Positions 47,429 to 61,512 of a stretch of 64,000 nucleotides of DNA are shown here, piece after piece. The notes under the pieces are model-generated. The model did not search any database and was not told the DNA's origin. It was given only the letters and a program-made list of their open reading frames with translations. This DNA is from Humibacillus sp. DSM 29435 (lineage in GTDB: Bacteria; Actinomycetota; Actinomycetes; Actinomycetales; Dermatophilaceae). The DNA lies in NCBI RefSeq assembly GCF_001758225.1, contig NZ_MAST01000002.1:1-64000 (forward strand), given 5' to 3'. How positions within the stretch are numbered: the first letter of the stretch is position 1; each line of letters begins with the position of its first letter. Made by a program: the position numbers and the translations under genes.

Positions 47429-48205
47429 GTGGAGGGAGACAAGACGAACACGCCGTTGGGTTTGCCGGCAACGATGCGGGCATGCCTGTTCGATCTGGAC
47501 GGGGTGCTGACCGATACGGCGAAGCTGCACGCGGCGGCGTGGAAGGAGATGTTTGACGGCTACCTGACGGTGCGGGCCCAACAGACTGGGACCGCGTTCG
47601 TCGCCTTCGATGAGGTCGCCGACTACGACACCTACGTCGATGGCATGAGCCGGGCGGACGGAACCCGCTCGTTCCTGCAGTCGCGCGGCATCGACCTACC
47701 GACCGGCTGCCCGGACGACGCGGCGGGGTCGCTGACGATCACCGGGCTCGGTCAGGCCAAGAACGCCATGGTGTTGCGCAGCATCCGCCGTGACGGGGTC
47801 TCGCCCTACCCCGGTTCGGTCCGCTATGTCCGGGCGGTGCGAGCGGCAGGTCTGGCCACGGCGGTGGTGTCCTCGAGCGCCAACTGCGCTGAGGTCCTCA
47901 CCGCAGCGGGTATCGCCACCCTGTTCGACACGCGCATCGACGGGGTCAGCGTCACGGAGCAGCAACTGGCGGGAAAACCGGCGCCGGACGCGTACCTGGC
48001 CGCCGCGAGAGTGCTGGGTGTACCGCCTGGCGCGGCGGCGGTGTTCGAGGATGCCCTGTCCGGGGTCGCCGCGGGCCGGGCGGGCCGGTTCGGGTTCGTG
48101 GTCGGTGTCGACCGGGTCGGACAGGCAGACCAGCTGCGCGGGCACGGAGCCGACCGGGTCGTGACCGACCTGGCCCAGCTGATGACACGCAGCGGCCCGG
48201 CATGA
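47429..48205 (+). CDS. HAD-superfamily beta-phosphoglucomutase
   Basis: A 258-residue HAD phosphotransferase. Motif [26 protein letters not shown] has DxDGV with the nucleophilic Asp, the cap follows, motif II is [13 protein letters not shown], motif III lysine is in [18 protein letters not shown], and motif IV is [16 protein letters not shown]. It interconverts beta-glucose-1-P and glucose-6-P. Start: GTG 47429 gives the usual short extension before the DLDG strand, but ATG at 47474 is possible. The stop overlaps the next gene's ATG by 4 nt. Together with the GH65 phosphorylase it converts a disaccharide plus phosphate into glucose and glucose-6-P. Confidence 0.9.
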   Translation: MEGDKTNTPLGLPATMRACLFDLDGVLTDTAKLHAAAWKEMFDGYLTVRAQQTGTAFVAFDEVADYDTYVDGMSRADGTRSFLQSRGIDLPTGCPDDAAGSLTITGLGQAKNAMVLRSIRRDGVSPYPGSVRYVRAVRAAGLATAVVSSSANCAEVLTAAGIATLFDTRIDGVSVTEQQLAGKPAPDAYLAAARVLGVPPGAAAVFEDALSGVAAGRAGRFGFVVGVDRVGQADQLRGHGADRVVTDLAQLMTRSGPA

Positions 48206-50556
48206 TCACGCACCCCGCCTACACGACCGAACCGTGGTGCCTGCGGGAGATCGGGCTCGACCTGGACGTCCTGGCCCAGAGCGAGTCACTGTTCGCGTTG
48301 TCGAACGGTCACATCGGTTGGCGAGGGAACCTCGATGAGGGCGAACCGCACGGGCTGCCTGGGTCGTACCTGAACGGTGTCTTCGAGGCCCGGCCGCTGC
48401 CCTACGCCGAGGCTGGCTACGGCTACCCCGAGGCCGGGCAGACGGTCATCGACGTCACCAACGGCAAAGTGATCCGCCTACTGGTCGATGACCAGCCCTT
48501 CGACGTGCGCTACGGGCAGCTGGTCGCGCACGAACGGGTGCTCGACTTCCGCACCGGGATGCTGCACCGCGAGGTCGAGTGGGTATCACCGGGTGGGCAG
48601 GGCGTGCGGGTGCGTTCGGCCCGGCTGGTCTCGCTGGTGCAGCGCTCGGTGGCCGCCATCTGCTACGAGGTCGAACCGCTGAATACTGCGGTGCGGGTGG
48701 TGCTGCAGTCGGAGCTGGTGGCCAACGAGAGCTTGCCACCCTCGGGTGGCGACCCGCGGGGAACCGCCGCACTGAACACGCCGCTGCTCTCAGAGGCCCA
48801 CGACTGCACCGGGACACGGGCCTTGCTGGTGCACCGCACCACCGTCAGCGGTCTGCGTCTCGGTGCGGCCATGGACCATCACCTCGAAGCCCCGCCCTCG
48901 GTGCAGGTCTCGAGCGAGAGCTTCCCCGACCTGGGCCGGGTCGCCATTACGGCGAGCCTTGAGCCTGGGCAGCGTTTGCGGCTGGTCAAGTTCGTCGCCT
49001 ACGGCTGGTCTGCGATCCGTTCGCAACCAGCGGTCGTCGACCAGGTGGCCGCCGCCCTGACCACCGCCGTCCAAACCGGTTGGGAGGGCCTGGTCGCAGA
49101 ACACCGCAGCTACCTGGACGACTTCTGGGCCCGCGCCGACGTCGAGGTCGAGGGCGACGAACGGATCCAGCAGGCCGTGCGGTTCTCGCTGTTCCACATC
49201 CTGCAGGCCAGCGCCCGGGCCGAGGGGCGGGCCATCGCGGCGAAGGGGCTGACCGGTCCGGGATACGACGGCCACGCGTTCTGGGACACCGAGACGTTCG
49301 TGCTGCCGGTCCTGACCTACACGGCGCCCCGGGCGGCGGCCGACGCCCTGCGCTGGCGGTACTCGATCCTGCCGAAAGCGCTGAAACGAGCCACGCAGCT
49401 GGGGCTGAAGGGAGCCGTCTTCCCCTGGCGCACCATCGCCGGCCACGAGTGCTCCGCGTACTGGCCCGCCGGCAGCGCCGCCTTCCATCTCGGAGCGGAC
49501 ATCGCCGACGCGGTCGTGCGCTACGTGCACGTCACCGGTGATGAGGCGTTCGAACGCGACACCGGGGTGGAGCTGCTGACCCAGACCGCCCGACTGTGGT
49601 GCTCGCTGGGTCACCACGACTCTGCGGGACGGTTCCGGATCGACGGAGTGACCGGCCCCGACGAGTACTCCGCGGTGGCCGACAACAACATCTACACGAA
49701 CCTGATGGCCCAGCACAACCTCGTCGCAGCGGCCGAAGTGGCGCAGCGCCAACCCGACCGGGCCCAGGTTCTGGGCATCGACGCCGTGGAGATCGCGGCA
49801 TGGCGTGCCGCCGCGCGGTCCATGATGATCCCGTACGACCACGACTTGGGCGTACACCCCCAGGCCGAGGGGTTCACCAGCCATCAGATCTGGGACTTCG
49901 AGGCCACCACCGACGCGCAGTACCCGCTGCTACTGCATTTCCCGTACTTCGACCTCTACCGCAAACAGGTCGTCAAACAAGCCGACCTGGTTCTCGCGAT
50001 GCACCTGCGCGGTCGAGCCTTCACGGCGGCGCAGAAGGCCCGCAACTTCGCCTACTACGAAGCTCTCACCGTGCGCGACTCCTCCCTGTCGGCCTGCACC
50101 CAGGCGGTCATGGCGGCCGAGACCGGCCACCTGGAACTGGCCTACTACTACCTGACCGAGGCCGCGCTGATGGATCTGGACGATCTCGAGCACAACACCC
50201 GCGATGGACTGCACGTCGCGTCGCTGGCCGGGACCTGGATCGCCCTCGTGCCGGGTTTGGCTGGTCTGCGCGAACACGACGCCGGTATCGCCTTTGCGCC
50301 GCGACTGCCGGCGGGCATCACCCGGCTGGCCATCTCGATCTGCGTCCAAGGCAGTCGGCTCGCCGTCGAGATCACTCCCACCGGCACCACCTACCGCGTC
50401 CTGAACGGGCCACCACTGACGCTGCTCCACCATGGTCAGCGTCTGACGGTGTCATCGACCAGCCCGGCCAGCGCACCCAACGAGGAAATTGCGAATGGCC
50501 CCGCGCCGACCCAGCCTCGGAACCGGGCGCCCCAGCCTCACCGCGAAGCCCGGTGA
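48202..50556 (+). CDS. GH65-family disaccharide phosphorylase (copy 2)
   Basis: A 784-residue homologue of the enzyme at 9320-11731, closely similar along the whole length (for example PWCLRE near the start, [37 protein letters not shown] with Glu488). The catalytic (alpha/alpha)6 barrel and both beta domains are complete. The clear differences are at the termini and in loops such as residues 215-240. Coupled to beta-phosphoglucomutase by ATGA overlap, it is the better candidate for the true catabolic pair. Substrate among trehalose, kojibiose, nigerose or maltose unresolved. Confidence 0.9.
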   Translation: MITHPAYTTEPWCLREIGLDLDVLAQSESLFALSNGHIGWRGNLDEGEPHGLPGSYLNGVFEARPLPYAEAGYGYPEAGQTVIDVTNGKVIRLLVDDQPFDVRYGQLVAHERVLDFRTGMLHREVEWVSPGGQGVRVRSARLVSLVQRSVAAICYEVEPLNTAVRVVLQSELVANESLPPSGGDPRGTAALNTPLLSEAHDCTGTRALLVHRTTVSGLRLGAAMDHHLEAPPSVQVSSESFPDLGRVAITASLEPGQRLRLVKFVAYGWSAIRSQPAVVDQVAAALTTAVQTGWEGLVAEHRSYLDDFWARADVEVEGDERIQQAVRFSLFHILQASARAEGRAIAAKGLTGPGYDGHAFWDTETFVLPVLTYTAPRAAADALRWRYSILPKALKRATQLGLKGAVFPWRTIAGHECSAYWPAGSAAFHLGADIADAVVRYVHVTGDEAFERDTGVELLTQTARLWCSLGHHDSAGRFRIDGVTGPDEYSAVADNNIYTNLMAQHNLVAAAEVAQRQPDRAQVLGIDAVEIAAWRAAARSMMIPYDHDLGVHPQAEGFTSHQIWDFEATTDAQYPLLLHFPYFDLYRKQVVKQADLVLAMHLRGRAFTAAQKARNFAYYEALTVRDSSLSACTQAVMAAETGHLELAYYYLTEAALMDLDDLEHNTRDGLHVASLAGTWIALVPGLAGLREHDAGIAFAPRLPAGITRLAISICVQGSRLAVEITPTGTTYRVLNGPPLTLLHHGQRLTVSSTSPASAPNEEIANGPAPTQPRNRAPQPHREAR

Positions 50557-50684
50557 ACGAGGTGACGTGTTCTGAAGTCGCCGACCCGGTGCGGTGGGTC
50601 AGAGCCAGCTGCCTGCACGGCCTCGAGGTGGTGGCCGTCTCGCCTCGCCCCATCCGGGTCTCATGACGCAGTGGGGTGGGCGGC

Positions 50685-51707
50685 TCAGGTGGCCGCCTTC
50701 TCGTCGTGGCCGCCGAACTGCTTGCGCATCGCTGACAGCGCCTGGTCGGCGAACTCGTCCAGGCTGCGGGAGTCGAAGCGGGAGTCCAGCGCGGCGGTGA
50801 GCACCGGCGCCGGCACCCCTTCCTCGATGGCGGCGATGGCGGTCCACCGGCCTTCCCCGGAGTCTGAGACGCGCCCGGTGAAGTCGGACAGGTCAGGTGA
50901 CTGCCGCAGCGCGACGGCGCTCAGGTCGACCAGCCACGAGCCGATGACGCTGCCACGTCGCCACACTTCGGAGACCTGCGCCAGGTCGAGGTCGTAACGG
51001 TAGTACTCCGGGTCTGCCAGGGGGGCGGTCTCGACGTCGTTCGTCGCGGCGCTGGTGGCGCCGATGTTCGCCTTGTGCAGGATGTTCAGTCCCTCGGCGA
51101 TTGCGGCCATCATGCCGTACTCGATGCCGTTGTGGACCATCTTGACGAAGTGCCCGGCGCCGTTGGGCCCGCAGTGCAGAAAGCCCTGCTCGCAGTCAGC
51201 GACGTCTCCGTCTCGGCCCGGGGTGCGCCCGGCGGCCTCGACCCCGGGAGCGATCGTCGCGAAGACGGGCTTGACCTGCGCTACGGCGTCCGCGTCGCCG
51301 CCGATCATCAGGCTGTAGCCGCGGTGCAGCCCCCACACGCCGCCGCTGGTGCCGCAGTCGAGCAGCCGGATCCCGTGCGTGGAGAGCTCTTTGGCGCGGC
51401 GCAGGTCATCGCGGTAGAACGAGTTCCCGCCGTCGATGATGATGTCACCCGATTCGAGCGCCGTGGCGAGCGAGTTGATGACGGAGTCGGTGATCGCGCC
51501 CGAGGGCACCATCACCCACACCGCGCGCGGCGCGGTGAGCTGGGCGACCAGGTTTTGCACCGAGTCGGCCCCGGTCGCGCCTTCCTCCGTCAGGGCCTTC
51601 GCGGCCGCGGGCTCTTGGTCGAAGACGACACATTGGTGGCCGTCGTTCATGAGCCGGCGCACGAGGTTGGCACCCATGCGTCCCAGGCCGATCATTCCCA
51701 ACTGCAT
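50685..51707 (-). CDS. gnd: 6-phosphogluconate dehydrogenase, decarboxylating (short YqeC/GntZ type)
   Basis: A 340-residue protein: Rossmann GMIGLGRMGANLVRRLMNDGHQCVVFD, GGNSFYRDDLRRAKEL, the substrate loop DCGTSGGVWGLHRGYSLMIGG, catalytic Lys and Asn in GHFVKMVHNGIEYGMM, and a C-terminal helical part. This is the ~300-340-residue type that usually prefers NAD, unlike the ~470-residue Gnd. It oxidises 6-phosphogluconate to ribulose-5-P and CO2 and so feeds pentose phosphates to phosphoketolase. It is convergent with the GH65 gene, with a 128-bp gap containing a small GACCC/GGGTC hairpin. No glucose-6-P dehydrogenase gene is in the window. Confidence 0.93.
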   Translation of the reverse strand: MQLGMIGLGRMGANLVRRLMNDGHQCVVFDQEPAAAKALTEEGATGADSVQNLVAQLTAPRAVWVMVPSGAITDSVINSLATALESGDIIIDGGNSFYRDDLRRAKELSTHGIRLLDCGTSGGVWGLHRGYSLMIGGDADAVAQVKPVFATIAPGVEAAGRTPGRDGDVADCEQGFLHCGPNGAGHFVKMVHNGIEYGMMAAIAEGLNILHKANIGATSAATNDVETAPLADPEYYRYDLDLAQVSEVWRRGSVIGSWLVDLSAVALRQSPDLSDFTGRVSDSGEGRWTAIAAIEEGVPAPVLTAALDSRFDSRSLDEFADQALSAMRKQFGGHDEKAAT

Positions 51708-51809
51708 GATTCGTTCTCCTTCTTCGGTGGTGGTGGTGGTGCCGTCGTGGTGGGCGCGGTTCAGCGCGCGATGAGGAGCCCCGCTTCGAACTCGGCCGGC
51801 TCTCGTTGC

Positions 51810-52310
51810 TCACGCTCGGAAAGATGCATCGCCGACCTTCTCGCTCTGCCCGTCGCTTCGGTCTTGGTGTTCTAGCCAGTCCATGTCGCCGAGGCTCACC
51901 ATGCCCACCAGGGCCAGCGGGAAACGGACCTCCGGCCGGTCTGCCGTCACGGTCAACCGCCCTCGCGACCGCGTCCGGGCGGTGCGCAAGACCCGGAGCA
52001 GCTCTGAGCCCACGGAGCTGACGTCGGCCAGATCTATGGTGGCCCGTTGACCGTCGGACCAGGCCATCGCGTTGAGCATGGTGGCCAGGTGCCGGGTGTC
52101 GGCCTCGGTCAGGTCGCCGCAGACCTTCATGGTCGTCAGGGCCTCCTCGGGTCCGGTGGTGACGTGGAGGCCGCCCGCCCGGCGCGACGTAGCGGGGGCA
52201 CTCCGACCCGGCGAGGAGACGGGGGGCTGGCCGACAGCCGGTATCGAGGCTGCATCGGCCAAGGGACCGGCCGTTGGACCGTTCCGGAAATCGTGTCTCA
52301 ACGAGTTCAT
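51810..52310 (-). CDS. STAS-domain-like protein (anti-sigma antagonist fold)
   Basis: A 166-residue protein. The C-terminal ~95 residues (TMKVCGDLTEADTRHLATMLNAMAWSDGQRATIDLADVSSVGSELLRVLRTARTRSRGRLTVTADRPEVRFPLALVGM) match the STAS fold, with DLADVSSVGSELLRVL corresponding to the phosphorylatable-serine region DLxxVxFxDSxGLxxL. The key serine pair is kept (SSVGS). The N-terminal 70 residues are proline/alanine-rich and low complexity. ATG at 52310 is preferred over a TTG at 52379. It is 102 bp upstream of gnd on the same strand. A partner sigma regulator kinase is not in the window. Confidence 0.65.
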   Translation of the reverse strand: MNSLRHDFRNGPTAGPLADAASIPAVGQPPVSSPGRSAPATSRRAGGLHVTTGPEEALTTMKVCGDLTEADTRHLATMLNAMAWSDGQRATIDLADVSSVGSELLRVLRTARTRSRGRLTVTADRPEVRFPLALVGMVSLGDMDWLEHQDRSDGQSEKVGDASFRA

Positions 52311-52568
52311 GGGGAAACTTCCGTCAGGGGAGGTCTCCGACGTGCCCAGCTTGAGCGAATCGCTCCTGTCCGCCTGCAAACCAAGCGGATCTCATCCGGG
52401 CTGGCTGTGGTCCCAGCCCTAGTCATGTTGCCACACCTGACCCACCCCGTCGATACTCGCCGGCCGGGTTTCAGGGGCCTGGTTCGTCGCCGGCTTGAGT
52501 GACCGCCCCATCCGACGCCGCACCGCTGATCTCGGGTCGCGCGCTGGCCGACGGGGACGCTGGCTGGG

Positions 52569-53433
52569 TCAGAGCTGGCTGCGGAATGACTCCAGCTCTT
52601 CGTGTCGTTCGGGGGTCGTCTTGGGGTAGGCCATCTTCAGGTCGGTCAGCGTGTCGAGGATGATCTGGGAGATGATGAGCCGGGCGTTGGGTTTGTCGTC
52701 GGCGGGGATGACGTACCACGGGGCGTGTTCGGAGCTGGTGGCGCTCAGGCAGTCGCCGTAGACGGTCATGTAGTCCTCCCAGTAGGACCGTTCGTGGATG
52801 TCGGCGAGGCTGAACTTCCAGTTCTTGTCTGGGGCGTCGATGCGGGCTCGGAACCGTTTCGCCTGCTCGTCCTTGGACAGGTGCAGGAAGATCTTGATGA
52901 TCTGGGTGCCGTTGCGGTGTAGGTGCATCTCGAGGTCGTTGATGGAGCGGTACCGCTGTTCCCAGATCGTCGTGTCGTCGATGAGCTCGTCGGGTAGTCC
53001 GTGTCCGTGCAGGATTTCGGGGTGGACGCGGGCTACGAGGACGTCCTCGTAGTACGAGCGGTTGAAGATGCCGATCCGGCCGCGTTCGGGTAGGCAGCGG
53101 CTGGTGCGCCAGAGGAAGTCGTGTTTGAGTTCTTGTTCAGTGGGTTGTTTGAAGCTGAACACCTGGCAGCCTTGGGGGTTGACCCCGGACATGACGTGGC
53201 GGATCGCACCGTCCTTGCCGGCAGCGTCCATGCCTTGAAAGATCAGCAGCAGCGACCAGTGGCCGGAGGCGTAGTGCAGCCGCTGCAGTGCAGCTCAGCT
53301 TCTTGACGTGCTTCTTCAGCTGCTTCTTGTAGTCCTTCTTGGAGGTGTAGAGGGGTTTCACGGCGGTGGCCAGCTCGCCCAGGTCTACGGGTCCTGCGGG
53401 TTTGATGCGGAACGCAGTCGATTCGGTTTTCAC
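52569..53433 (-). pseudogene. ppk2: PPK2-family polyphosphate kinase with an N-terminal frameshift
   Basis: The ATG at 53433 opens MKTESTAFRIKP...[14 protein letters not shown], the usual PPK2 leader, but near 53281-53300 the frame changes. The rest ([41 protein letters not shown], then [22 protein letters not shown], and [30 protein letters not shown]) reads in another frame up to 52569 and is complete, with Walker [10 protein letters not shown]. So one indel in a GCAG-rich stretch breaks an otherwise intact kinase. Either it is a recent pseudogene or a sequence error. A start at the internal ATG would lack the Walker A strand. It is close to the histidine phosphatase (9 bp). Confidence 0.85.
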
Positions 53434-53442
53434 TGTCTGTCC

Positions 53443-54120
53443 TTACGTGTCGTCGCGGTGCCGCAGGTTGGGCAAGGTGTCGAGGCGCCTGGGCTCCGGG
53501 TTCGGCGATGACCGCCGCTCGGCGGCGGCGGCGTCGGTCAGCAGGGTTACGTCGAGATTCCATAGTCCGATGCACCGTTCGCCGTGGTGGTCTTCGATCA
53601 GCGAGACCGCGGCGGTCGCGCTGGCGAACAGTCGACCGCACTCGGGATCCAGCCCCAAGGCGCGTGCGGCGAGGATCCGGGAGAGATGCCCGTGGGTGAC
53701 GACGACGACGGGTTGTGTGCCGTTCTCGGTGTACGCGTGCAGGAAGGCGTCGGCCCGCCGCCCGACCTCCGCGGTGGTCTCGCCTCCGCTGCACCCGTCG
53801 CGCCAGATGTCCCAGCCGGGCTTCCGCTGCCGAACCTCTTCCTCGGTCAGGCCTTCGTAGTCGCCGTAATCGTATTCCGCCACGAGCGGTTCGACTCTCG
53901 TGGGCTGCGAGGACAGCGCGAGGGCTGCCGTCTCGGTGGCACGCTTCCGGGGGCTGGTGACCAGCACTGGCCGCTCTCCGTGTAGGACGCCCTCGAGCAG
54001 CGGTGATAACGCTGCGGCCTGGTCTCGACCGTTGGCGGTCAAACCCACCTCGGTGGTTCCCGTGAGACGACCGGCCAGGGTCCAGTCGGTCTCACCGTGC
54101 CGCACGATGACCAGCCTCAT
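53443..54120 (-). CDS. Histidine phosphatase family protein
   Basis: A 225-residue phosphoglycerate-mutase-like protein: LVIVRHGETDW with the phosphohistidine, GRLTGTTEVGLTANGRDQAAAL, VTSPRKRATETA, and the second histidine in VVVTHGHLSRILAARAL. A glutamate in YDYGDYEGLTEEE is the general acid. These residues define a broad phosphatase family (phosphoglycerate, alpha-ribazole, trehalose-6-P and others). It lies between the P-type ATPase and the PPK2 remnant in the same direction, so it may remove phosphate from a sugar phosphate of this cluster. Substrate unknown. Confidence 0.88.
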   Translation of the reverse strand: MRLVIVRHGETDWTLAGRLTGTTEVGLTANGRDQAAALSPLLEGVLHGERPVLVTSPRKRATETAALALSSQPTRVEPLVAEYDYGDYEGLTEEEVRQRKPGWDIWRDGCSGGETTAEVGRRADAFLHAYTENGTQPVVVVTHGHLSRILAARALGLDPECGRLFASATAAVSLIEDHHGERCIGLWNLDVTLLTDAAAAERRSSPNPEPRRLDTLPNLRHRDDT

Positions 54121-54301
54121 CCGGTGCCCGGTGTGCTCGGCGTGAGGTGCACGGGTCTGGGTTCGTGTCGGGAAGCAGGGCCGCGGGCGGTGCCGACGGC
54201 CGGGCGTGTCGAGTTGGGCTGAGAAGCGGTGGTAGTGATGGCGGTGATCGTCACGCTGGGTCAGCTCCTGAGTATGGCGCGGTGAGGGGTTGGCCCCCGG
54301 T

Positions 54302-57033
<2,732 letters not shown>

Positions 57034-57037
<4 letters not shown>

Positions 57038-58182
57038 CGGACTGTTCCTTCTGCTCGAACAAGGCGTGCTTTGACGGGCCGGTCTGGGGCCGGCTGGGCT
57101 TCACGGCCGCCCGTTGACGGCGGTCCGGTCACGGTGGTGGCCTGGGTGGTCGGTCCGGCGCCTCGGCGGGCGTCCCGGTTGGCCGCGGTTCGCCGGAGCA
57201 GGGCCTGTTGCGCCCGGCCGGCGTTCGCGTCCTGCCCGTCCCAGATCGTCAGGGCAGGCTCCTGGATCGCGCGGCCGAAGGAGAACGCGACCGGCCAGGG
57301 CGGCGGGGCCTGAGCGGGGCGGTTCATCGCGGCCAGCCGGGCGCTGGCGAGGTCACCGGACTGACCGCCGGACAGGAAGGCGATCCCGGCGACGGCGGCC
57401 GGCACCGCCCGCCGTAGACATCGCAGGGTCGCGGCGGCGACCGCGTCGACCGAGACCTGGGTCGGGCAGGCCGCCCCCGGCAGGATCATGTTGGGTTTGA
57501 GCAGCATTGCGTCGAGCGCGACCCCCTGGGTGCGCAGCTGGGCAAAGACCTCGTGCAGCACCTCCTCGGTGTCCTGGGCGCACCGAGCCAGGGTGTGCTC
57601 GCCGGCCATCAGCACCTCCGGCTCCACGATGGGTACCAGACCGGTCGTCTGGCACAGCGCGGCGTAGCGGGCCAACGCGTTCGCGTTGGCCTCGATGCAG
57701 GCTCGGCTCGGGGTGGCCTCCCCGATGCTGAACACAGCCCGCCATTTCGCGAAGCGGGCTCCCATCCGGGCGTACTCGCGTAGCCGGGGTTCCAGCCCGT
57801 CCAACCCTTCGGTCACCTTCTCCCCGGGGTGCCCGGCCATCGGTTTCGCGCCGAGGTCGACCTTGATCCCGGCGACGATCCCGGCCTGCGCCAGCACGGT
57901 CAGGAACGGAACGCCGTCGCTGGTGAGCTGACGGGCCGTCTCGTCGTAGAGGATGACCCCGCTGATGCTCTCCCCGAGACCGGGCGCGGTCAGGATGAGC
58001 TCGCGGTAGGCGCGGCGGGCCGGTTCGTCCTGAGGGATCCCCAGCCGGGCGAACCGCCGGTTGCAGGTGGGGATGGACTCATCGATCGCGAGGAGGCCCT
58101 TGTCACCGGCGACCAGCAGCTGCGCGGTGCCGGCCAGCGAGCTCAGATCCGTGTTCGGCGGGAGCAGGGTGGTCGCGGTCAT
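57034..58182 (-). CDS. Class I fructose-bisphosphate aldolase
   Basis: A 382-residue aldolase. Class I signatures are [28 protein letters not shown] at the start, [32 protein letters not shown] (lysine of the FBA I region), [25 protein letters not shown] (Schiff-base lysine), and [13 protein letters not shown]. It cleaves fructose-1,6-bisphosphate. The C-terminal ~40 residues are basic and unconserved. It sits between phosphoketolase and ATPase with 4-nt overlaps on both sides (ATGA). Class I enzymes are less common in actinobacteria than class II, and copy 1 of the cluster lacks this gene. Confidence 0.93.
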
Positions 58183-60590
58183 GGGGCTGGGGTCCAGGTC
58201 CAGTCGCGGATCTCTGGGAGGTCTTGGCCGTGGGTGTTGATGTAGAGGTCGTGTTGGATGAGCTTGTCGGCCATCATCTGTTTGAGGTAGTCACCGGTCG
58301 CGCCCAGCTGGGGTAAGCGGTCGATGACGTCCTGGACGAGGTGGAAGCGGTCGAGCCGGTTCTGGACGCGCATGTCGAAGGGTGTGGTGATGGTGCCTTC
58401 CTCGTTGTAGCCGCGGACGTGCAGGTTGCGGTTGGTCCGCCGGTAGGTGAGGCGGTGGATCAAGGTCGGGTAGCCGTGGAAGGCGAACACGATGTGCTTG
58501 TCGGTGGTGAACAGGCTGTCGTAGTCGAGGTCGGACAGTCCGTGGGGGTGTTCGCTGGCGGACTGCAGCTTCATCAGGTCGACGACGTTGACGACCCGGA
58601 CCTTCAGCTGGGGCAGGTGCTCGCGCAGGATCGACACCGCTCCGAGCACCTCCAGGGTGGGGGTGTCGCCGCAGCACGCGAGGACGACGTCGGGTTCGGC
58701 GCCGCGGTCGTTGCCGGCCCATTCCCAGATCCCGATTCCCTTGGTGCAGTGGATTTCTGCTTGGGCCATGGTCAGCCATTGCGGCATGGCGTGCTTGCCG
58801 GCGACGATGACGTTGACGTAGTGGCGGCTGCGCAGGCAGTGGTCGGCGACCGAGAGGAGACAGTTGGCGTCGGGCGGGAGGTAGACCCGAACGATGTCGG
58901 CCTTCTTGTTCACGACGTGGTCAAGGAAGCCGGGGTCCTGGTGGGTGAAGCCGTTGTGGTCCTGCTGCCAGACGTGGGAGGCGAGCAGGTAGTTCAGCGA
59001 GGAGATGTCGCGCCGCCACGGCAGCGCCTTGGTGATCTTGAGCCACTTGGCGTGCTGGTTGAACATCGAGTCGACGATGTGGATGAACGCCTCGTAGCAG
59101 TTGAACAGGCCGTGCCGACCGGTCAGCAGGTACCCCTCCAACCAGCCTTCGGCCTGGTGCTCGGAGAGCATCGAGTCGAGCACCCGCCCCTCGGGTGCGA
59201 GCGACTCGTCACCGGGCACGGTGCGGGCCTCCCACTGCCGGTCGGTCACCTCGAAGACGGCGTCGAGCATGTTCGACACGGTCTCGTCGGGCCCGAAGAT
59301 GCGGAAGTTGGCTTGGTCCTGGTTGGCGGCCACCACGTCGCGCAGGAACCCGCCGAGCACGCGGGTGTCCTGCGCGGTCACGGCGCCGGGAGCGGGCACG
59401 GTCACGGCGTGGGCTCGGAAGTCGGGCATCCGCAGGTCGCGCAGCAGCAGCCCCCCGTTGGTGTGAGGGTTGGCCCCCATCCGCCGGTCCCCCCTTGGGG
59501 CCAGGGCGGCCAGTTCGGGGCGCAGGGCACCGTCGGGTTCGAAGAGCTCCTCCGGTTTGTAGCTGCGCATCCAGGCGTCGAGCTGCTCGACGTGTCCGGG
59601 ATGGTCGGCGTCCACGAGTAGGGGCACCTGGTGCGCGCGGAAGGTGCCCTCGATCTGCAGGCCGTCGACCACCTTGGGGCCGGTCCATCCCTTCGGGGAG
59701 CGGAGCACGATCATCGGCCACCGTGGCCTGGCCGTGCTGCCATTGGTACGGGCCCAGTCCCGGATGGCGTGGATGGCCTCGATGGACTCATCGAGCACGG
59801 AAGCCATCAGCTCGTGCATCGTGTTCGGGTCGTCACCCTCGACGTAGCGCGGTTCCCAGCCGCAACCCCGTAGGAACTGGTCTAGCTCCTCGGGTTCGAT
59901 CCGGGCCAGCACGGTGGGGTTGCTGATCTTGTACCCGTTCAGGTGCAGGATCGGCAGCACGGCCCCGTCGGTGATCGGGCTGAGGAACTTCGTGGAGTGC
60001 CAGGCCGTGGCCAGCGGCCCGGTCTCGGCCTCGCCGTCGCCGATGACGCAGGCCACGATGAGGTCGGGGTTGTCGAACGCCGCCCCGAAGGCGTGACTGA
60101 GGGAGTACCCGAGCTCACCGCCCTCATGGATCGAGCCCGGCGTCGTCGGGGCGACGTGGCTGGAGATGCCGCCGGGGAAGGAGAACTGCGTGAACAGCTT
60201 CTTCATGCCGGCCTCGTCCTGGCTGACGTCGGGGTAGATCTGCGTGTAGCTGCCCTCGAGGTAGGTGTTGGCCACCAGCGCCGGGCCGCCGTGGCCCGGC
60301 CCGGCGATGTAGAACATGTTCAGGTCGTACTTGGTGATGACCCGGTTGAGGTGGACGTAGATGAAGTTCTGGCCGGGCGTGGTGCCCCAGTGCCCTACCA
60401 CCAGCGGCTTGACGTCGGTCAGCGCCAGCGGGCGCTTGAGCAGCGGGTTGTCGTAGAGGTAGATCTGCCCGACCGAGAGATAGTTCGCGGCCCGCCAGTA
60501 CGCGTTGATCGCGACCAGCAGCTCCGGGTTCAACGTCGGGCCGCGTCCCGGGCTCGTGGTGGGCTGCTGCGGAGCGAGGGTGTCAGTCAT
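58179..60590 (-). CDS. xfp: Xylulose-5-phosphate/fructose-6-phosphate phosphoketolase (copy 2)
   Basis: An 803-residue paralogue of the enzyme at 4430-6856, with the same TPP site ([19 protein letters not shown]), [17 protein letters not shown] and [16 protein letters not shown]. It is so close to copy 1 that most blocks match residue for residue. ATG at 60590 (MTDTLAPQQ) matches copy 1 in position and has the same GACAAGGACCCC leader; a TTG further upstream is not used. It overlaps the aldolase start by 4 nt. The clearest differences are in the region around residues 270-290 and 370-400. Either redundancy or differently regulated isoenzymes. Confidence 0.95.
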   Translation of the reverse strand: MTDTLAPQQPTTSPGRGPTLNPELLVAINAYWRAANYLSVGQIYLYDNPLLKRPLALTDVKPLVVGHWGTTPGQNFIYVHLNRVITKYDLNMFYIAGPGHGGPALVANTYLEGSYTQIYPDVSQDEAGMKKLFTQFSFPGGISSHVAPTTPGSIHEGGELGYSLSHAFGAAFDNPDLIVACVIGDGEAETGPLATAWHSTKFLSPITDGAVLPILHLNGYKISNPTVLARIEPEELDQFLRGCGWEPRYVEGDDPNTMHELMASVLDESIEAIHAIRDWARTNGSTARPRWPMIVLRSPKGWTGPKVVDGLQIEGTFRAHQVPLLVDADHPGHVEQLDAWMRSYKPEELFEPDGALRPELAALAPRGDRRMGANPHTNGGLLLRDLRMPDFRAHAVTVPAPGAVTAQDTRVLGGFLRDVVAANQDQANFRIFGPDETVSNMLDAVFEVTDRQWEARTVPGDESLAPEGRVLDSMLSEHQAEGWLEGYLLTGRHGLFNCYEAFIHIVDSMFNQHAKWLKITKALPWRRDISSLNYLLASHVWQQDHNGFTHQDPGFLDHVVNKKADIVRVYLPPDANCLLSVADHCLRSRHYVNVIVAGKHAMPQWLTMAQAEIHCTKGIGIWEWAGNDRGAEPDVVLACCGDTPTLEVLGAVSILREHLPQLKVRVVNVVDLMKLQSASEHPHGLSDLDYDSLFTTDKHIVFAFHGYPTLIHRLTYRRTNRNLHVRGYNEEGTITTPFDMRVQNRLDRFHLVQDVIDRLPQLGATGDYLKQMMADKLIQHDLYINTHGQDLPEIRDWTWTPAP

Positions 60591-60663
60591 GGTGGGGGTC
60601 CTTGTCAATGGAGGGTGCGGGTTCGGTGGTGCGGTCAGGCGCAGGGCGCCGTCGGGCCGGACC

Positions 60664-61512
60664 TCATACCGGAACCGCGTGGGGCTTGCTGCCGTTGGCT
60701 TCGGCGGCTGGGGTGGTGGCAGGGGATGGGACGGGGGTCGCGGCGGCTTGTTCGCGGGCGATGAAGGCGCCGAGCTCGGCGATCGTGGTCATGATCGGGG
60801 CGGGGAACACGACGGTGGTGTTCTTGTCGACGCCGATCTCCACCAGCGACTGCAGGTTGCGCAGCTGCAGCGCCAGCGGGTGCGCCATCATCGTGTCGGA
60901 CGCCTCGCCGAGAGCGGCGGCGGCCAGGGATTCACCTTCGGCGTTGATGATCTTGGCGCGCTTCTCCCGCTCGGCCTCGGCCTGACGGGCCATGGCGCGC
61001 TTCATGCTCTCAGGCAGCTGGATGTCCTTCAGCTCGACCAGGGTCACCTCCACGCCCCAGTCGATCGTGTTGACGTCGAGGATCTCGCGGATGTCGAGGT
61101 TGATCCGGTCGGTCTCTGACAGGGTCTCGTCGAGGGTGTGTTGACCCACGACCTTGCGCAGCGTGGTCTGGGCGATCTGGTCGATCGCCGCGGTGACGTC
61201 CTCGATCGCGATGACCGATTTTTCCGCGTCGACGACCTTGAAGTAGGCCACCGCGGACACGTCGACGCTGACGTTGTCGCGGGTGATGATGCCCTGAGAC
61301 TGGATCGGCATCGTGACGATCCGCATCGAGACCCGGTGCAGCACGTCGACGAACGGGACGATGACCCGCAGGCCGGGCTCGCGGGTGCCGATCACCTTCC
61401 CGAACCGGAACAGCACACCCTGCTCGTACTGTTTGACGATCTTGACGCCGAGCCACGCCATCCCGAGCAGGACAACCACGACGACGATCACGACGGAAAC
61501 AAGAGCATTCAT
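60664..61512 (-). CDS. Slipin/stomatin-like SPFH-domain membrane protein (copy 2)
   Basis: A 282-residue paralogue of 3522-4352: N-terminal membrane anchor ([21 protein letters not shown]), SPFH domain from [16 protein letters not shown], the coiled-coil [23 protein letters not shown], and the same C-terminal tail ending [10 protein letters not shown]. Start ATG at 61512 (MNALVSV). It is 73 bp upstream of phosphoketolase, exactly as copy 1, and heads the enlarged minus-strand cluster. As in copy 1 no NfeD gene is adjacent. The two copies differ mainly in the membrane anchor and the Pro/Ala-rich end. Confidence 0.88.
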   Translation of the reverse strand: MNALVSVVIVVVVVLLGMAWLGVKIVKQYEQGVLFRFGKVIGTREPGLRVIVPFVDVLHRVSMRIVTMPIQSQGIITRDNVSVDVSAVAYFKVVDAEKSVIAIEDVTAAIDQIAQTTLRKVVGQHTLDETLSETDRINLDIREILDVNTIDWGVEVTLVELKDIQLPESMKRAMARQAEAEREKRAKIINAEGESLAAAALGEASDTMMAHPLALQLRNLQSLVEIGVDKNTTVVFPAPIMTTIAELGAFIAREQAAATPVPSPATTPAAEANGSKPHAVPV

